Assembly: GCA_910589315.1 (NCBI GenBank)
Contig: CAJUTB010000006.1
Location: forward strand, 35,503-99,502
Reading direction: 5' to 3'
Origin: an uncultured Oscillibacter sp.
GTDB taxonomy: Bacteria > Bacillota > Clostridia > Oscillospirales > Oscillospiraceae
Length of the DNA: 64,000 bases
Of this stretch, positions 40,529 through 48,972 are shown in pieces. Position 1 is the stretch's first letter. Each line of letters begins with the position of its first letter. The position numbers were made by a program, and so were the translations under genes. The notes beneath the pieces are model-generated. The model worked only from the letters and a program-made list of their open reading frames with translations, was not told the DNA's origin and made no database searches.

Positions 40529-41932
40529 TCAAACCTGTCTTTCAAAATAGTAGAAGGTTTCATCCTCCCCGTTCCGGCGCATGGAGGCGGAAAGCATCCG
40601 TATCGAGGATTGGTTTTCCTTGAAGCACTTGGCGAACACCCGGCCAAGGTGAAGCCGGTAAAGCCCCCATTCAGCCACGGCGGCAAAGGCTTCCGTGCCA
40701 TAGCCGTTTCCGGCATACGCCTTGTCAATGCGGCAGCCCAGTTCCGCGCCGCCGCGGCAGTCGAAGTTGTAGAGGACCGCCTCGCCAATCAGCTTTCCAT
40801 CCAGACGCACCGCAAAATTAACCGCGAAACGGTTTGCAAAGTCCCGCTGGGCGACATTGAAAAAGCTGCGTTCCTCTACCGGACCGCCCAGGCCGCCTAC
40901 GTCGTCATACCCCCACCAGCGGTTGCGCTCCTGGTCCAAAACAAGCGCATTATAGGCGGGGATGTCCGCTTCTGTCAGGGCGTTCAGGGTAAGGCGTTCC
41001 GTTTTCAGGTTCGGAATCTCGGAAATATAGCGCATCAGCTCATTCATCGGCTCAAAACAGTATTTGGAGGCGAGTTTTGCCGGGCCGTACTGGAGCTTGG
41101 AGGTCCGAAGACCCCGGTCCGCGGCGTCGTCTTCCCGGTTCAGCCACTGACAATCGCCGCCGAAGGCCATCGCAAAGGCTTGAACAAAGGTGGGATAAAT
41201 GCCGGTATAGGAGTAGAGCGCCTTTTCGATGTGAATAATCAGCGTGTCGCCGCAGCGTTCCGCCAGAGAGAGGGCAATGAGCTTTTCTCCGTCAAACATT
41301 CCCCCGGTGACAAACCAGGGCCTGCCTGCCATTTTCAGCATTTTCTTGGCCTGCTTCAGTTCTTCCAAAGCCTTGGCGTTGCTGCCCTTGGGGAATTCCG
41401 CCTCAAAGTCCCGCCAAAACTGTTCAATGACCGGCGCGTCCTCTGCCGTCAGCGGCCGGACGCTTGCGTCTGGCCACTGGGCTCGAAATTTGTTGATGTG
41501 ATTTCGCTGTCCGGAGTACCGCCGTCCGGTAAAGAACTGCAAATCCTCCCGGTAGTAGACATAATCCCGCCAGGTGCGGATATCGCTCACCCGCACATAG
41601 GGATAACGGGTCAAAAGCCGGGCCGCCTTGCATTCGGGTACAACGGAGATCACCGGCAGGCGGCCCTGCTCCAGACAATAGGATTCAATAAACGTCAAAG
41701 CGGCGTCCTCGTCGCCCTCGGGGCCGGGGACGGGGTAGTCAAACACCCAGCCGCCGTTGTGATCGTTTCGTATGATCAAGCACCCTGCGGCCTCCGTCCA
41801 GGCCGGATGCAGTACGGGACGCCACATCAGCTTGGTGCCCAGGGAGTATTCGCACAGGCCATAGTTGCAGGCTTTGTAATATTTCCGCAGCCTGGACGCG
41901 TCCTGTTTTGTCACCGGCTTGAACTGTTCCAT
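40529..41932 (-). CDS. Fusion of a phosphatidylglycerol lysyltransferase-C-like domain and a GNAT acetyltransferase
   Basis: 467 residues. The N-terminal part (about 1-290) resembles the DUF2156/LPG_synthase_C family. It starts FKPVTKQDASRLRKYYKACN and contains the family features YSGQRNHINKF and QWLNREDDAADRGLRTSK. The C-terminal part (about 300-467) is a RimJ/RimL-type GNAT domain: LKTERLTLNALTEADIPAYN, GCRIDKAYAGNGYGTEAF for acetyl-CoA binding, and VFAKCFKENQSSIRML. No membrane domain is present, so lipid lysylation as in MprF is unlikely. Both halves are acyl/aminoacyl-transferase folds. I prefer the ATG at 41932 behind GGAGG, not the one at 41944. Substrates unknown. Confidence 0.85.
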   Translation of the reverse strand: MEQFKPVTKQDASRLRKYYKACNYGLCEYSLGTKLMWRPVLHPAWTEAAGCLIIRNDHNGGWVFDYPVPGPEGDEDAALTFIESYCLEQGRLPVISVVPECKAARLLTRYPYVRVSDIRTWRDYVYYREDLQFFTGRRYSGQRNHINKFRAQWPDASVRPLTAEDAPVIEQFWRDFEAEFPKGSNAKALEELKQAKKMLKMAGRPWFVTGGMFDGEKLIALSLAERCGDTLIIHIEKALYSYTGIYPTFVQAFAMAFGGDCQWLNREDDAADRGLRTSKLQYGPAKLASKYCFEPMNELMRYISEIPNLKTERLTLNALTEADIPAYNALVLDQERNRWWGYDDVGGLGGPVEERSFFNVAQRDFANRFAVNFAVRLDGKLIGEAVLYNFDCRGGAELGCRIDKAYAGNGYGTEAFAAVAEWGLYRLHLGRVFAKCFKENQSSIRMLSASMRRNGEDETFYYFERQV

Positions 41933-42071
41933 GTTAACCTCCATGTGGGACCTGTCCGCCGGGGACAGGCCGCCGCCGTTTTTTATAGTATATGCCGCAG
42001 CGTGGAATTTCTCCGCATAGCAGAACCTTCCACAAAAAGTATACCAAATTTCTTGTAATTTTGCAAGCGGC

Positions 42072-43403
42072 TCAATCCGCCTCGGCTTTCATGACCATGC
42101 CGGTCACCGCGTCGACTTCATATTCGTAGTCCCTGGAACCCACCGTGAACTCGATTTTGTAGAAGTAAAGACCATGCTCCCGGTCCAGTTCAAATTCCAA
42201 CTCCCGAACATCCCCGGCGCGGACCCCGGCGTGTTGGAACGCAATTTCCTTTGCAGCGGCGTCACCGATGAAGGTATAGCTTTCAGGCTGGCCGGAGGCA
42301 GATGGGTTTCCGGATGTCTGAGGCGCGGTTTTCTGTTCCGATTTGCGGATAGCGCCGTCCGCGGCGTTGAGCTCGTATTCGTATTTTGTGCCGTCGCAGA
42401 CGAATTCAATCTCGAAAATCTGGATGTTTCCCTCCCAATCCAGCTTGGTCTGGAGGTTGGAAACGCTGTCCGCTTTTACGCCCGCGTCGGCATAGGCAAT
42501 GGAAGCGGCCTGTTCTGCCGTGAGCGTGTTCTGCGCGGGGGCAGGAGGAGTATAGCCGCTTTCCTGTTTGCTTTGCAGGACGCCGCCGGTATAGGCGTCA
42601 ATTTTGTATTCGTATTTCACACCGTCTGCGTAAAATTCCACTTTGTACTCTGGAAGTCCGTCATCGTATTCCAGCTGGACATTGCTGTATTCGGTATCTT
42701 CTTCGGAGAGACCCGCGTCATAGAGGGCGTTTTTCAGCGCGTGAACGCGATTGATGCCGTTTGGAACGTCACTGTTTCCCGAAACATCCGCATTGCTTGG
42801 GCTGGATACGGGACTGTTGGGGGGCGGGCTTCCGTCAGGGGTTTGTACCGGATAGCCTTCCGTTTGCAGGATGTTTTCCATTCCAGAGAGTATATCTCCG
42901 GTGAAAGCATCCACTTTGTAATGGAAATCGCCCAAGCTGACATGGTGCAGATGAATTTGATAGTACGGCGGGTTTTCGCCCAATTGCGCTTCCCCGTCCC
43001 AGGTAACGGCGTCAATTTCCAGCGTCCCGGCGAATTCCTCCACAGCAAAGGCGGCTGTGCTCAGTCCGATTGGCATCCCCGGCGCGCCCGCCGCCCGAAG
43101 CTGTTCCAATTCTTCCTCTGACAGCTCTGCCAGAGCCTTGTCGTCCAGCGTATCGTTCAGCCTCAGGATTTCCTTGATCAGAGCGATTTTTTCCGCAGAG
43201 ACCGCCCCGCTTGGCGCGCCGGTTCCTGCATCCAGAACAGAGGAGGCGTTCTGTTCCCGCAGCCGGGAGATCTGCCAGCTCTGATAAGCGAAGCCGCAGG
43301 CCAGCAGTACCACTGCCGCCGCAACGGCAATCATAATAAGCTGCTGCCGGTTCAAAGGCTTTTTTTCGGTTTCCGGCTGCTCCGGATGATTCATAGGCTC
43401 CAT
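42072..43403 (-). CDS. Membrane-anchored protein with four PepSY-like repeats
   Basis: 443 residues. A short cytoplasmic start is followed by one TM (about 23-45), then a linker and four repeats of about 65-70 residues. Each repeat ends in a strand pair of the type KYEYKIDAYTGGVLQ, KYEYELNAADGAIRK or DYEYEVDAVTGMVMK. The first copy is the most divergent (DFHYKVDAFTGDILSG). This is the PepSY fold, known from propeptides and sensor proteins, where it can inhibit proteases or sense envelope conditions. It lies 40 bp after the pseudo-P-type ATPase gene, so both are probably co-expressed. Partner unknown. Confidence 0.88.
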   Translation of the reverse strand: MEPMNHPEQPETEKKPLNRQQLIMIAVAAAVVLLACGFAYQSWQISRLREQNASSVLDAGTGAPSGAVSAEKIALIKEILRLNDTLDDKALAELSEEELEQLRAAGAPGMPIGLSTAAFAVEEFAGTLEIDAVTWDGEAQLGENPPYYQIHLHHVSLGDFHYKVDAFTGDILSGMENILQTEGYPVQTPDGSPPPNSPVSSPSNADVSGNSDVPNGINRVHALKNALYDAGLSEEDTEYSNVQLEYDDGLPEYKVEFYADGVKYEYKIDAYTGGVLQSKQESGYTPPAPAQNTLTAEQAASIAYADAGVKADSVSNLQTKLDWEGNIQIFEIEFVCDGTKYEYELNAADGAIRKSEQKTAPQTSGNPSASGQPESYTFIGDAAAKEIAFQHAGVRAGDVRELEFELDREHGLYFYKIEFTVGSRDYEYEVDAVTGMVMKAEAD

Positions 43404-43443
43404 ATAATCCTGTGTCCTTTCCGCCCGCGTGAGGGCGTGTTTT

Positions 43444-45741
43444 TTAATAGCGTCCCGTCCAGTCCGCCATCAGCAGGACCGGCAGGGTCCAGAGAAACAA
43501 AAAGAGTTCCAGGGCCAGAGGGTTCATCAGTTCATACTGCCCCAGAGAGACGAGGTAAAAGGTCAGAAGCGTGCCGATCCAGCTTCCAAGCAGAGATAAC
43601 GCCGCCGCCCGCCGGACGGCCTTGCACAGCCGCAGACTGCCCGCCACGGCTTCCGCGTAGGGCAGAAGCCCTTCCCGGAACAGCAGGGCGCGGGGAAGGT
43701 CGCCCTGGTCGTTTTCCACCTCGCTTAACGCCACCCGTTCCGTCAGGTCCGGGTATTCCAGGCGGATATTTTTGTTGAACTTCCGCCGCAGAAGGGCGGG
43801 GGTGATGTTGGGGTCCCTGGAGGCCAGAACCGGCGTCAAGCGGCTCCGCCGCATCATCTTCAAAGCAAAATCCACATTGTCCGACGGTTCGTACTTCACT
43901 GCAAATACCGCCGACAAATGGTGTTCGATTGCCAGATAAACGCCGGTTTTCAGGTTCAGATTTCCCGGAAGCCGGATGTCCATTTTACGCATAAACGAGG
44001 CCGTGCCCAGCAGCACCGTTTCGCCGCGAATCGTGGCGGCATACCCGCCCTCCTCGTAAAAGCTGAAATCCACGGCCAGTTCCAGGCGGCCGCCCTCGCC
44101 TTTCAGGTAATCCTCGAAAAACCGCGCCAGACCGCATCCGGCGGCGCGGGTCATGGCGGCGGCGTAGGCAATGGCCTTGACCGGTTCCTCGCCGTAGAAT
44201 TTCTGGCCGTTGAGCTGGATGGTCCCCGGCGGAAAGAGGTCGGTGTCCGTTAAAATCATACAGCGATTCGCGCTGATCTTCTGCGCGCCGGACCAGGAGG
44301 CCACGGCACAGCCGGTTTTTTGCAGGTGCCGGGACAGCTTGGACCACGGCAGACTCCAGCAAAGAGGCATGGAGAAGGTGGCCGCAGCCGCCAGAATGGC
44401 GGACCAGTTCAAAAGAAAATCGGCCTTTCGCTCCTGCCCGAAGGAGCTGAGTCCTGCAAATACAAACGTAGCCACCAGAAAGACCGGCAGGAGAACGGCC
44501 TGCCAGATCGTGGCGGCGTCGTCCCGGGAAGCGGTGGTGTAAAACCCGGGAATGGACCCGCGCTGCTTGCAGGCTCCCCGTCCGGTGTTGGCGACGAGGT
44601 AAGGGGGATTGCTGTCCACCGCTGCGGCGCGGTACATATCGTAAGTGCCCTGACTCTCCCAGCTGACGCCCCACTGGGCCACCGCCAGCGACAGACAGGC
44701 TACCGCGGCATAGGGGTCCGCCGGACTTCGCGCGGAAGAGAACAGCCGGAAGCCGCAGTCCGCCGCGGCAACCAGAGCGGAGAGCGAGATGGCCGCTTCG
44801 CAGACGCAGCGGCCCCGAAACAGCATTCGGACGGCCTTGGCAAACACGTGACGGCTGAAAACTGCCGTCAGGGACAGACAGGCCAGCAGGACGATGGTCT
44901 GAAATTTCGGGTCTCCGGACCAGAGGGGAATGCTCAGTCCTTTCTGTTCAGCCAGCAGAAGGAGCGTCGGCGGCAAAGCCGCCAGCAGGGCGGCAAACCG
45001 CGTCCGGCTTCGGACGGCAAAGGCTTTGTGATGGCGCATGGCCGCAGTCCAAAGGTCCGGTTCCGGGCCAATGGGTTCCGGGTCCGGTTCGGGTTCGGGT
45101 TCCGGGGGAAGGGGAATTTCTTCGGTGTCCTCCATGGGCTTGCGCCGCTTGAACAACCGGGAGGGGAGAGGCGGGGCCAGCTGTTCATGAATGGCCTCCT
45201 CGTGCTGCTCGTACATCACGGCTTCCACCGTATGTTCCACCACGGTTTCCAGCGGCACGGGCCGGGGCGCACTGGGGACGTTCAGCTGCTCCACGTCCAC
45301 CATGGGCGGAGCGGCCTTCGGCGCGGCAGGGCCCCCTGGAACCGCCGGAGGAATTTCAACCGGCGGGTCTGGCTCGTCCGCCAGTTCTTGGAGGATGCTT
45401 TCGACGGTGTGTTCCGGTTCTTCACCGGGTTCCTCCGCCTCGGAAGGCGCGGGAGGTTCCGGTTCCGGCTGTGGAATTTCCGCTTCCGCCGGGACGGCGG
45501 ACGCTTCTTCTGTTGGAACGGCTTGCGCCGGGGGTTCTTCCGCCGGCGGGGTTTCCGCTGGGGATTCTTCCGGCAAAGGTTCGCCTGTCTCTTCAGCTGG
45601 AGTGTCTTCCGCCTCCTGAAAAAGCTGGCGTTCCAATCCGCCGCCGTATTCGGCAAGGATTTCCTCCAGGGAAAAGTCACCCTCCGGGAGGACATCCGTA
45701 TCCATGCCGGTCAGCGGGGTGATTTCTTTCTCGTTTGCCAT
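43444..45741 (-). CDS. Degenerate P-type ATPase-like membrane protein with Pro/Glu-rich N-terminus
   Basis: 765 residues. About 235 N-terminal residues are acidic and proline-rich (low complexity). About four TM helices follow, then a short cytoplasmic loop, two more TMs (about 415-470), a cytoplasmic domain of about 200 residues and two C-terminal TMs. This 4+2+2 order with a domain between TM6 and TM7 mirrors heavy-metal P1B ATPases. The cytoplasmic domain keeps recognisable landmarks: ILTDTDLFPPGT (D499) at the DKTGT site, LLGTASFMRKMDI as in the nucleotide domain, and VLASRDPNITPALLRRKF at the TGDN region. DKTGT itself is lost, the actuator TGE motif is absent, and the CPC-type membrane motif reads MPLCWSLP. 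It is probably not a pump. The annotation is by my own alignment, so moderate confidence. Confidence 0.65.
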   Translation of the reverse strand: MANEKEITPLTGMDTDVLPEGDFSLEEILAEYGGGLERQLFQEAEDTPAEETGEPLPEESPAETPPAEEPPAQAVPTEEASAVPAEAEIPQPEPEPPAPSEAEEPGEEPEHTVESILQELADEPDPPVEIPPAVPGGPAAPKAAPPMVDVEQLNVPSAPRPVPLETVVEHTVEAVMYEQHEEAIHEQLAPPLPSRLFKRRKPMEDTEEIPLPPEPEPEPDPEPIGPEPDLWTAAMRHHKAFAVRSRTRFAALLAALPPTLLLLAEQKGLSIPLWSGDPKFQTIVLLACLSLTAVFSRHVFAKAVRMLFRGRCVCEAAISLSALVAAADCGFRLFSSARSPADPYAAVACLSLAVAQWGVSWESQGTYDMYRAAAVDSNPPYLVANTGRGACKQRGSIPGFYTTASRDDAATIWQAVLLPVFLVATFVFAGLSSFGQERKADFLLNWSAILAAAATFSMPLCWSLPWSKLSRHLQKTGCAVASWSGAQKISANRCMILTDTDLFPPGTIQLNGQKFYGEEPVKAIAYAAAMTRAAGCGLARFFEDYLKGEGGRLELAVDFSFYEEGGYAATIRGETVLLGTASFMRKMDIRLPGNLNLKTGVYLAIEHHLSAVFAVKYEPSDNVDFALKMMRRSRLTPVLASRDPNITPALLRRKFNKNIRLEYPDLTERVALSEVENDQGDLPRALLFREGLLPYAEAVAGSLRLCKAVRRAAALSLLGSWIGTLLTFYLVSLGQYELMNPLALELFLFLWTLPVLLMADWTGRY

Positions 45742-45758
45742 GGCGATTCTCCCGCCCG

Positions 45759-46523
45759 TCAGCCGAGACGCTGCCGGACCGCTTCATATAGAAGAATGGC
45801 CGCCGCCGCAGAGGCGTTCAGGGAATTCAATTTTCCCCGCATGGGAATACTGATCAAAAAGTCACAGGTCTCCGCCACCAGACGGCTCATGCCGCTGCCC
45901 TCGCTGCCGACCACAATTGCGGCGGGACCTTTCAGGTCCGCTTCATAGAGCGGGGTACTGCCGCCGGCGTCTGCGCCGAAGACCCATAATCCCTGTTTTT
46001 TCAAATCCTTCAAGAGCGCCGGCAGATTCGGCACCCGCGCAACGGGCACATGGGCCACAGCTCCGGCGGAGGTCTTGGCGACCACAGCCGTCAGGCCCGC
46101 GCTGCGGCGTTTGGGAATAATCACGCCATGCGCCCCGGCACATTCCGCCGTCCGAATGACGGCTCCCAGGTTGTGGGGGTCCGAAAGCTCGTCGCAGACG
46201 ACCAAAAGAGGCGGTTCCCCTTTGTCTGCCGCGGCTTGCAGAATGTCCTCCACGCTGGCGTAGGCCCGCGCCGCCGCCAGGGCAATCACGCCCTGATGGG
46301 CGTGGGTCTGGCTCATGGCGTCCAGCTTCCGCCGGTCGGCCTCCACCACGACGGCTCCCGCAGCCCTGGCCTTGGAGGCGATGTGCCCCAGAGTTTTGTC
46401 CGTCTCGCCTTTTTGCAGGTAGACTTTATCCAGGGCCGTACCGGCCCGCAGGGCTTCCAGAACGGCGTTTCTGCCCTCAATCACGCCGTCAGTCCCGGCG
46501 TCGTTTCGTTCTATTTTATCCAT
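45759..46523 (-). CDS. rlmB: 23S rRNA 2'-O-methyltransferase, RlmB/TrmH family (SpoU)
   Basis: 254 residues with a small N-terminal substrate-binding domain (EGRNAVLEALRAGTALDKVY) and a knotted SPOUT domain. The three SpoU motifs are NLGAVIRTAECAGAHGVI, AIVVGSEGSGMSRLV and IPMRGKLNSLNASAAAAI. It methylates a guanosine ribose in 23S rRNA using S-adenosylmethionine. I chose the ATG at 46523 behind AAGGGAG; a longer frame upstream covers the divergent promoter region. It is 17 bp before the pseudo-P-type ATPase gene. Confidence 0.94.
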   Translation of the reverse strand: MDKIERNDAGTDGVIEGRNAVLEALRAGTALDKVYLQKGETDKTLGHIASKARAAGAVVVEADRRKLDAMSQTHAHQGVIALAAARAYASVEDILQAAADKGEPPLLVVCDELSDPHNLGAVIRTAECAGAHGVIIPKRRSAGLTAVVAKTSAGAVAHVPVARVPNLPALLKDLKKQGLWVFGADAGGSTPLYEADLKGPAAIVVGSEGSGMSRLVAETCDFLISIPMRGKLNSLNASAAAAILLYEAVRQRLG

Positions 46524-46576
46524 AGCTGCTCCCTTATCTGTCGTCTGTTTTCGAGATGGCTTTCCTGTCTGACCAG

Positions 46577-46605
46577 AGTATAACACAGATACGGAAGCCT
46601 GGGAA
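46577..46605 (-). promoter_or_regulatory. Promoter of rlmB (divergent from ftsH)
   Basis: Read leftward: TTCCCA (46605-46600), a 17-bp spacer, TATACT (46582-46577). The -10 region lies in a 12-bp sequence repeated in inverted orientation at the ftsH promoter. Confidence 0.55.
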
Positions 46606-46647
46606 GGTGAATTTACAGAAACTTCATGAAAAAATTGTACCTTGTCC

Positions 46648-46676
46648 TTGTGGGCTGGGAACTTCTGTGTTATACT
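46648..46676 (+). promoter_or_regulatory. Promoter of ftsH
   Basis: TTGTGG (46648-46653), a 17-bp spacer, TATACT (46671-46676). CTGTGTTATACT here is the exact inverted copy of AGTATAACACAG at 46577-46588. Confidence 0.7.
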
Positions 46677-46747
46677 GCTTTATGTTTTATGCCCGCCCCG
46701 GCGCGCGCCGCGCTGCCTCACCTCTGAAAAGAAGGAGTTTTTCATAT

Positions 46748-48931
46748 ATGGATCAAAACAACAAAAACAAAAAGCCGGATAAGGGAAACAACTGGCGCAA
46801 TTTTGTCTATCTCATCGGATGGGCCTTGGTGTTGGCGATTGCCGTCAGCTACGCCGGAAACTACATGACCAGCGCGGGGAAGCACGCTTCCTCGGTGGAA
46901 CTGGAATACAGCGATTTTATTCAGATGGTCCAGGACGGACAGGTTGCCGCCGTGGACTTTGACACGGATGAAGCGATTTTGAACATCACGCCCGCCGACG
47001 GCTACACCTATACCGACGGCGCGGGGACGGTTTATACGAAAGTCACCCAGGCCGGAGAAAACGAAGGAGAAAAACCCTTTGAGGGCTTCATCTTCACCGA
47101 CGAGCAGGGACAGGAGCAGAAAACCAACCTGGATTTTTTCACGGTCCAGCTGCAAAGCAACGATGCAACCATTACCTTTTTGCAGGAAACAGCCCCGGAT
47201 ATCCGGATCAATGAGGATTATCAGCCTCCGATCAGTCCCATTCTGCTGTTTCTCATCAATCTGACTCCCTTCCTGATTATCGTTCTGGTGATGTCGCTGC
47301 TTATGAGCTGGATGGCGAAAAAAGGCATGGGCGGCATGGGCGGAATCGGCGGCGTGGGCAAGGCCAACGCAAAGGTATATATGGAAAAATCCACCGGCGT
47401 GACGTTCCGGGACGTGGCGGGACAGGACGAGGCCAAGGAATCTCTGACGGAAATTATCGATTTCCTGCACAATCCGGGGAAATACACCGAGATTGGCGCA
47501 AAACTGCCAAAGGGCGCGCTGCTGGTCGGCCCTCCGGGCACTGGCAAGACCCTTCTGGCCAAGGCTGTCGCGGGAGAGGCGGGAGTTCCGTTCTTCTCCA
47601 TCTCCGGTTCCGATTTTGTGGAGATGTTTGTAGGCGTGGGCGCGAGCCGCGTCCGGGACCTGTTCAAAGAGGCGAGTAAGGTTGCGCCCTGTATCGTGTT
47701 CATCGACGAGATTGATACCATTGGCAAATCCCGGGATAACCGTATGGGCGGAAACGACGAGCGGGAACAGACCTTGAATCAGCTTCTGGCGGAAATGGAC
47801 GGCTTTGACCCAACCAAGGGCGTCATTCTCCTGGCGGCGACGAACCGCCCGGAGGTGCTGGATCAGGCGTTGCTCCGTCCTGGCCGTTTCGACCGCCGCA
47901 TTACCATCGACCGGCCCAATCTGGCGGGGCGTATCGCCACGCTGGAGGTCCATACCCGCAACATCCGTCTGGGCGAGGACGTAAACCTGAAAAAAGTTGC
48001 CCTGGCGACGGCGGGCTGCGTGGGCGCGGACCTGGCGAACCTGGTGAACGAGGCGGCTCTGCGGGCTGTCCGCAAGGGACGGAAGCTGGTGAGTCAGGAG
48101 GATCTGCTGGCGGCTTTCGAGCTGGTGATAGCCGGCACAGAGAAAAAGGGCAGTGTGCTGACGGAGTTTGAAAAGAAATTGGTGGCCTATCATGAGGTGG
48201 GCCATGCGATGGTGGCGTATAAGCAGAAGAATACCGAACCGGTGCAGAAAATCACCATCGTACCGCATACCCAGGGGTCTCTGGGCTATACGCTGCTGAT
48301 GCCCGAGGAGGACAAGACCGAGCTGCGGACCAAGGACGAGCTGATGGCGAAAATTACCGTTTCCATGGGCGGCCGGGCCGCGGAAGAAGTGGTGATGGAC
48401 ACCATGACCAACGGCGCGTCCCAGGACATTCAGGACGCGACGAACGTTGCCCGGAACATGGTGGCGATGTTCGGCATGAGCGAAGAATTCGGCATGATGG
48501 CCCTGGCTTCCCGGCGCAGTCAATACCTGGATGGCGGTTACGGCATGGACTGCGCCCAGGACACCGCCGCTGCGATGGACAAGGCGGTAAAGGTTCTGCT
48601 GGACGAGTGCTATGAGACGGCTGTGCAGGTTATTCGGGAGAACCGGGACGACATGGATAAGGTTGTGGCGTACCTGCTGGAAAAAGAGACGATCACCGGT
48701 GCGGAGATGGTGGCGATCATCGAGGGCCGGGACCCGGAGCTGGTGGAGAATCCGTATGCGTCCACCCGCCCGGCGGAAATCGAAGCTCCGGCGAAGAAGG
48801 TGCATATGATTTCGGAGAAAATCGAGGCTCCGGAACCGGCCGCGGAGGAGGCGTCTGCGGAGGTCCCGAACCCGTCGGAGAACCCGGAGGAGGAGCCGGA
48901 ACTGCCGAAGGAGAGTAAACCGGAAGAATAA
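46748..48931 (+). CDS. ftsH: ATP-dependent zinc metalloprotease FtsH
   Basis: 727 residues. Two TM helices (about 18-38 and 163-187) flank an extracytoplasmic domain of about 125 residues. Then come the AAA+ module with Walker A GPPGTGKT (261-268), Walker B VFIDEID (317-323) and the second region of homology ending RPGRFDRRI, and the zinc protease domain with HEVGH (482-486). The tail of about 70 residues is acidic and Pro/Glu-rich. It degrades misfolded and regulatory membrane proteins. The ATG at 46748 follows AAGGAG; the longer frame upstream covers the promoter. It has its own promoter and a strong terminator. Confidence 0.97.
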   Translation: MDQNNKNKKPDKGNNWRNFVYLIGWALVLAIAVSYAGNYMTSAGKHASSVELEYSDFIQMVQDGQVAAVDFDTDEAILNITPADGYTYTDGAGTVYTKVTQAGENEGEKPFEGFIFTDEQGQEQKTNLDFFTVQLQSNDATITFLQETAPDIRINEDYQPPISPILLFLINLTPFLIIVLVMSLLMSWMAKKGMGGMGGIGGVGKANAKVYMEKSTGVTFRDVAGQDEAKESLTEIIDFLHNPGKYTEIGAKLPKGALLVGPPGTGKTLLAKAVAGEAGVPFFSISGSDFVEMFVGVGASRVRDLFKEASKVAPCIVFIDEIDTIGKSRDNRMGGNDEREQTLNQLLAEMDGFDPTKGVILLAATNRPEVLDQALLRPGRFDRRITIDRPNLAGRIATLEVHTRNIRLGEDVNLKKVALATAGCVGADLANLVNEAALRAVRKGRKLVSQEDLLAAFELVIAGTEKKGSVLTEFEKKLVAYHEVGHAMVAYKQKNTEPVQKITIVPHTQGSLGYTLLMPEEDKTELRTKDELMAKITVSMGGRAAEEVVMDTMTNGASQDIQDATNVARNMVAMFGMSEEFGMMALASRRSQYLDGGYGMDCAQDTAAAMDKAVKVLLDECYETAVQVIRENRDDMDKVVAYLLEKETITGAEMVAIIEGRDPELVENPYASTRPAEIEAPAKKVHMISEKIEAPEPAAEEASAEVPNPSENPEEEPELPKESKPEE

Positions 48932-48934
48932 GGA

Positions 48935-48971
48935 AAACCCGCGTTTCTGCTCAAGGCAGAAACGCGGGTTT
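48935..48971. terminator. Terminator between ftsH and the subtilase gene
   Basis: Perfect AAACCCGCGTTTCTGC/GCAGAAACGCGGGTTT stem between convergent genes, usable in both directions. Confidence 0.9.
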
Positions 48972-48972
48972 C

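Noticed and set aside
46742..48805. 687-codon minus-strand frame opposite ftsH
   Set aside because: Composition is a codon shadow (His, Arg, Gln, Val rich). FtsH on the plus strand is unambiguous.
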